Source: Taxawa tesnikishii (nom. ined.) (lineage: Eukaryota > Ascomycota > Dothideomycetes > Dothideales). Taken from it: 64,000 nucleotides of DNA. The notes beneath the pieces are model-generated. The model was not told where the DNA came from and did no database searches. It saw only the letters and a list, made by a program, of their open reading frames with translations. Every line of letters starts with the position of its first letter. The first letter of the stretch is position 1. The stretch lies in NCBI GenBank assembly GCA_030247885.1, contig JAPDRO010000007.1, forward strand, positions 62,001 through 126,000, written 5' to 3'. This document shows positions 58,627-64,000 of the stretch, piece after piece. The translations under genes and the position numbers were made by a program.

Positions 58627-59850
58627 CTGAACAACGGATGCGGGAATCCGCAACAACCAGGCATCGTTGGGATAATGCAGGTGGCCCGGAAGGTCTCTAC
58701 CGGTTCCTCTGCGTTCGGCGAGTCGAACCCTTGATACTCTTCACGAGCGCAACATCGAGCAGTGCTGTGGTGGTCTGCTAAGGTGTGTGGCTCCTACAGT
58801 CGTTGCCTGCGGATGTGATACCGATAATCTACAGAAATGGAAATGGAATCTTCATTGGCGAGAAGTTACCAAGTGAGTTGGGGATATCGCGGACTGCCGA
58901 GAGTGAGGCGGTGCCTGGGGCGGAGAACGTCGACGCAACGGTAGTCGCTGGACTTGCTGGATGTTGCTTTCCTCGCTGGATAGAATCATGCAAAGCATCA
59001 TAGGATTCCAGCCCTCGGGCGTGCCACCCGCCGTCCTTCGTCTCGGTCCAGCTTGCAGCTGTCGATGTGCGGTCTGGTGAACCGTCTCCCTGCCTGCGAC
59101 CTTGCGACACACCGGAGCCCTTCATCACCTCTCGCCTTGATCCAGTTCCTAGCGTTCACCTCCGCTCAGTCGACCGACAACACCCGCCCTTGATGTCTTG
59201 GAAACCGTGGAGCAAGGTTTCTTGCCATTTTTCTATTCGCCCGACCAGCACAACTTCCTTTCCCACCAGCCGATGATGGCCAGCATTCCGATCGCCATCA
59301 ACAGACCGCCCATCTCATAACCATCTACCCTCCATTCGAGAAGGTCCGCCCACTCAACATAGGATGAACTGGACGCAGCCAGCTGAGAACCTCGTAGCAT
59401 CACGATGGTTATATGGCGTGTCCGTACCGGGTCTTAGCCGACCGCGTCATTTTCCAGCGGCTGAACACGTCAAATACGAAGTTTGCTGAGAAACCTCAGG
59501 CCGAGGACTTGGTAGCCATAAGAGGTATCCTTCGCACAAGTAACTTGCAGAGCGTCGAAGCTGGGGCCAACATGCAGCTTTTGAGAAGTGAAGACGAGCG
59601 GTAAGCCTACCGGTCTCACAGGATGGCCATTCATAGTCCCCAGATCATACCTTTTATTACTGGCGAAAACCAAGATGGTGCCGTCTTCGGAGGGTTCTGG
59701 AGACAGCCGAATCGCAGATCAACTGGAGTTGCTGGAATCGAACCCAAGACACACTTCCTCCCTGCATCAGGAAGAGCAGCACCGCAACTCAGACCAGCCT
59801 GTGGCTGCTGGAGGCGAGTCCTCGAACAAGGTTGGATTGAAGGAAACAGG
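58627..59850. other. No supported gene
   Basis: Short ORFs only; a plus-strand piece at about 58785-59003 (WLLQSLPADVIPIIYRNGNG) may belong to the helicase relic but lacks diagnostic motifs. Confidence 0.35.
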
Positions 59851-60075
59851 CCTCGTAAGACCGCCTTCGGAGGAACGGTACGCGTGGGAGTTAAAAGACA
59901 ACATAAGAGTAATGAACAGGTCTCGCAAGACCACCCTTCGGACCACCCGAGCGGCTGCCGGACGAGCAACACTGCAAGCAGTTCAAAGCGTGCTAATCAA
60001 ACTCTGACGGAGGGATGTAAGGAAAAGGGCCTCGTAAGACCACCCTGCGGACCAGCCTACCGGCTGCCGGATTCG
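59851..60075 (+). repeat. Decayed repeats (CCTCGTAAGACC… type)
   Basis: CCTCGTAAGACCGCC at 59851, TCTCGCAAGACCACC at 59921 and CCTCGTAAGACCACC at 60030 each precede a GGACC or GGAACG word. The last two are followed by CGGCTGCCGGA. Spacing is irregular (70 and 109 bp). Non-coding in all frames I examined. Confidence 0.6.
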
Positions 60076-60394
60076 AAGGCTTCAAACCCCGTCATCGAAA
60101 CTTCACGATCCAGTCCTTGATGATGATGGCCGGTACCTCTGGGTGACGAAACCAAAAGGATGACAAAAGACACCGGTGCCGTACCGCAGAAGAAACGAAG
60201 ACTAAAGCACAGCGAACGCGACGGACTCAAACAGAGACAAGAAGAGAACCGAAATCTCGAACCAATCTTTGACTGTCGGTAAAAGCAGCCCCAGAACCAC
60301 AGAAATCCCCAGCCCACATCACAGCATTGCATCAGCCAACAGCGCGAAGGCCGGCGACGGACTGCAAGCGGCATTGTTCATGGGTCTTCAGCTA

Positions 60395-60735
60395 GCGCAC
60401 GAGTGCGACGGCGGCGATGGTTTACACCAGGTGAAGACCTGACAATTTCCTGACAATGAACATGAGGCTGCCGAGCAGCAGGCGCATGACCGGAGTGCGA
60501 TGAACGCCCTCAACGGTTAGGCCAAGGCGTGCTTTGCACAGCTCCCAGGTATGCGGCATACCGGTTTTCGATTGGCGCACCAGCGCGATGGCAGTAGTGA
60601 TTCACACCAAACGCATGGCCAGTATCCTTCCGATGAGAAACAATGAACATTCGAAGCAGCAGACACATTACTGGAGTCTCATGTAGAGCCTCGACGGTTA
60701 GGCCAACGCATACTCCGAAGTTCCAGGGAGCCCGA
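60395..60735 (+). repeat. Diverged tandem duplication, unit about 180 bp
   Basis: Unit 1 (60395-60574) and unit 2 (60575-about 60735) share ordered blocks: GCGCAC…GCG, TTACACCA/TTCACACCA, ACAATGAACAT, AGCAGCAG, ACGGTTAGGCCAA (60513 and 60694) and a CCAGG end. The shift between matching blocks is 180-181 bp throughout. Confidence 0.65.
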
Positions 60736-61194
60736 GCCCAGCAACAGTAAGACTCCTCCGGCGGTACTATCTGCAACCAAATTCCTCCCATACCAGCAAA
60801 GTGAAGACACAAGCAGAAGGACGTCCAGCAGAACAGCAGCAACGATGAGGCAATCCCACAGGCCAGCGCGAGACTGCTGGAACAAAGGCACTGCTGGAAC
60901 AGAGGCGACGAAGACAGCATGACAGCGGACGAAGTGACACGAGCCGGTCAATGACTGTCAGTTCCGAACAAGAAGGAGCGAAGCTTGAAATGAGTCTATC
61001 TCAGACCAGTCTCGGAGGACTGCTGGGAAAGGAGTGTGAGTGTGAGCACCGAGCCCAGAAATAGAAGACAGCCTTCGATGATCTACATCACGGAGCACAT
61101 CGATGAGTACCGGACGACGGCACGATGCTGTGACCGACGAGGTCTCGGGTTGAGGCTGGCATGAAGAAGAAACGATAGGACATCGGACCAGTCA

Positions 61195-61255
61195 GAGACT
61201 GCCGGAAGACGCGAGTGACAGGGCTCATCGGACCAGCCGAACAGCTGCCGGAAGC
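61195..61255 (+). repeat. Two-unit 35-bp repeat
   Basis: CGGACCAGTCAGAGACTGCC at 61195 and CGGACCAGCCGAACAGCTGC at 61230, each continuing into GGAAG. Related to the CGGACCAGCC…CTGCCGGA word at about 60048. Confidence 0.6.
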
Positions 61256-64000
61256 AAGCAAAGAAAAGCGATGCCGCGGACCATCCCATTGGGAGCCGGT
61301 GAAGATGAGGCAAGAAAAAAGAAAGCAGCTGAGAGAGATCTAAGGCTTGGAAAGAAGAGAAAGGTGACGAAGGATGTGCAGTGTCGCAGACGCCGCTCCT
61401 TCTCCAGGAAAGGTAGTGGCCTGGTCAGTGATGCGAGTGGCAAAGACGGGACTATGGTGTGAGGTCAGCGCCACAGCCATGAGCCATCAGCCCACCTGGA
61501 GAAGCAGAAGAGGCTTACGTGGCGGAAGCGCGAAGCGGAGTAAGAACGACGAACCATGATGGCAAGGAATCCTGCTAAGCGGCTATGGCTTGCATCGCCC
61601 GATCTACGTTTTCGGTGTATACCATAGTCGCTGTCGAGATGTGACGGAAGCTTGACTAGCCTGCTGAGACAGGTTGTCCTCAAGGCTTACCATCACCAGC
61701 CAACAGTGTATCGATACACCCCTTCCTGATTCCCCGGCCAAAGGTCTCGAGCAAAGCCCTCAGTCAAGGCAACGAAGCCATCCGAAACGGCACCGAAATC
61801 CCACGGTCGCGATCCAGTCATCCAAGCTCTGTGCTTCGCTCCTCGCTCATGGTATGTTGTGGAAGTCTTGATACTGGGGAGTCGGATGCGCGTTTCGTCG
61901 GCGTCGCTGCCTTGTTGTCGGGGTGTGCTGGAACCGAAGCCGGAGGTAAGTCGGAGGTGCCCAACCACGCCGTGACCGTTTACACATCGAATCGTCAGAG
62001 GGAGGGTGACGGAGATGGGCGGTGGCATAGGTGGAGGTAGGACAAGAGCAAGTGAGGCAGCGGTGAAGGCGTTGAGTTGCTGTCGTTCTGATGAAGGGAG
62101 GGAAGGAACGAACGCGCGGTGCTGCTGCTTGAGCGTGATCTCGATGGCGTCGGGAGGGAAGGCGTTGCCCGTGAGGCAGTGACGAGGGCTATTCAGCAGA
62201 GACAAGGGACGCTCCGAAGAGCAGTCGCGGGCCTCGCTATCATCGCTGCTCGTGCAGAACTGGCGTGGTGTCACTGCTGTGGGTCGTTGTTTCCATCGAA
62301 AACCCCTCGCTTAACGGCGATGCCAACGCCTCAGACGTTGGTGAGGACGTCGAGGAGGGTGAGATGGGCGACACAATGGAGGGAGGTGGTGCTCAACGAG
62401 TGCAGGAGGGTGTTGTGATGGTGTTCATGGTATAGGAGGGTGAGCGATGAGGGGAGAAGATCGTCAACCAAAGTGGAGAAGTTAGCTGGAGTGGGTCACG
62501 TGAGGAATGACCACTTTCGAAGGCTTGAGGACACAAGGACACTGCTAATATTGATGTCACAAGGCTTGGAGAGGCTCAAAACACGTATGGATGCTCATTG
62601 ATCATTGCTGAAGAAGATGGAAGGCGTTTTGGGCCACAACATGCGACGAGAGGCAAACAAGCAAGCAGCCTCTGAAAAGCTCAGCCATCATCACCTTCCC
62701 TACGCAAACACACCAAGCCAGCAGCGTGTCGGTCTTTCCTTCACTTCCACGACTGAGTCTTCTGGTCATGCATGCGGACAGTGCTCTTTGCAGCAAGTAC
62801 TCCATCTTTCCTACCACAAGAACGAGCCTCCGGGCGCCCCATCGCGGTTCCAATGCCCACCGAAACAATCCTCAACTACTCAATTCTCACAAAGTAGCTT
62901 TCGAGACCAGGTTCTCCACCCTCAAGCTGCGGAAGAATCGTCGCAGTCCTTTTGTCCTCACCGTTGGTGAGACGAGAACACCAGCGCCCTACAGCAATCA
63001 TACATCCGATCCAGCGTTCCTACTAGCACACTACACCTTCTTGTCGCCCGTCGGTAAACCATCTCTCTCGCCGCACAGTCAGAACACTCCTCCCTCGATC
63101 TTCGATCGCAGCAAGCCATCAGCTAACGCAACATCGCTCTCCTCCAATTCAAGCTCATGCAACCACCCTCAAAGCCTACGCAGAAGATAGAGCCTCCGTG
63201 CTACTGTCCGCTGAAACCACCCTCAAGGTCGCCGACGCGCTGCGCTCTTCACAAGCTCCATCGATGATAGGTCTCACAGCAAAGACGCCTCCAAGCCAAG
63301 ACGCCATGTCACCGTCCGCGTCTGCGGGCCTAAAGCACAGCAAGCGCGCTTTCGTCCAAATATACGTATGGGTCCCATCACACATAGGAGAGTCATGAGG
63401 CGGAACCAGCAATCCGATAGTCGCCTTGTGGCCGTGTCTTTTTCCGCGCGGGGTTGTTTGCACGCCCCACGATCATCTCCTGAGCAAGATCCTCGACCGG
63501 CAAGGAGAAGAGAAAAATGACGATGGTAGTATGGCAAAGCGAACAGAGGATGGAGGTGTGAAGAAGGGAGGATTAGAATGAGTAACGAACGGGAACGAAA
63601 GAGCGCAGATGATGAATTGGTCCCCCTACTGCTACGGTTCTTGTTCAGTGAGGGTGTCGGATCTGCTCATGCAGACGGTTTTCTGTACCTGCAGATACTC
63701 TTCCTCGCACAACTGTGAGCGATTATTGGTTCTTCAAGATTGGGCAGCGGCGACTCTTGCCCCTGCCGCTTGTAATGCATTGCAGCAGCGCGGGCGTCTG
63801 GGTAGCTTCCCTCTCCGATACGAGACTCGATCTCAGCGTTGATGTTTCTTTCGTGAAGCCAATCGTCGCCGTTCCACCAACATCTGCGTTTTATGGTAGC
63901 TTCTTGAGATGCCGCGCCTTTGCATCGTACGCGTGCGTATCCTCATACTGCTGGGGTCTCCTCGATGACTTAGACGGTTCTTCCAATGCATGATGCAGCT
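61256..64000. other. No firm gene
   Basis: Many overlapping ORFs up to 193 codons. A plus-strand open frame ending at 63398 (DRASVLLSAETTLKVADALR) is protein-like but has no clear start. Nothing recognised. Confidence 0.35.

Noticed and set aside
58700-58760. GAGTCGAACCC word resembling the T-loop end of a tRNA
   Set aside because: No pairing T-arm, anticodon arm or acceptor stem can be drawn around it on either strand.

Overview
This window is nuclear DNA of a filamentous ascomycete (Pezizomycotina). Dothideomycetes is my best guess, from protein style rather than a marker gene. Coding genes are short, mostly cut by introns of about 40-95 bp with GTRNGN donors, CTRAY-like branch sites and YAG acceptors. 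Base composition is balanced. One DNA transposon carries C-to-T type damage like repeat-induced point mutation (RIP), a fungal process. I saw no bacterial operons, rRNA, tRNA or CRISPR.

Layout. 0-1.2 kb: a two-exon secreted protein running off the left edge. 1.9-5 kb: half of an Mpv17/PMP22-like membrane protein and a stretch of broken ORFs. 5.8-18 kb: a set of F-box-like genes (motif LPxExRxxIY at 5.8, 11.3, 14.6 and 15.1 kb) and a BTB-like gene. 18-24.4 kb: almost no support for genes. 24.4-28.2 kb: a multi-exon GMC oxidoreductase (FAD flavoenzyme), a gene of unknown function and a BTB/POZ gene. 29.25-31.10 kb: a complete but dead Fot1/Pogo-type (Tc1-mariner) transposon with 42-bp terminal inverted repeats and TA target duplication. 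32.1-33.5 kb: an Egh16-like secreted surface protein with a Gly/Ser-rich tail. 35.3-36.4 kb: a RING-finger gene with a single in-frame TAG before a well-preserved continuation. 36.8-49.2 kb: an Arg/Gly-rich protein, several lineage-specific genes and more F-box-like genes. 49.2-64 kb: gene-poor, with two small intron-containing ORFs, a Walker-A-bearing relic of a UPF1-like helicase and decayed repeats.

The strongest cross-cutting signal is that several otherwise well-preserved coding frames are each broken by one base, often at a short homopolymer (11.83, 25.80 and 33.09 kb, with weaker cases near 2.69, 15.5 and 47.65 kb). Either the assembly has single-base indels or the region is shedding genes. 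The F-box-like, BTB and RING proteins are typical substrate-recognition parts of ubiquitin ligases. Their density is the nearest thing here to a functional theme, but nothing shows that they act together. I found no convincing new multi-gene system.
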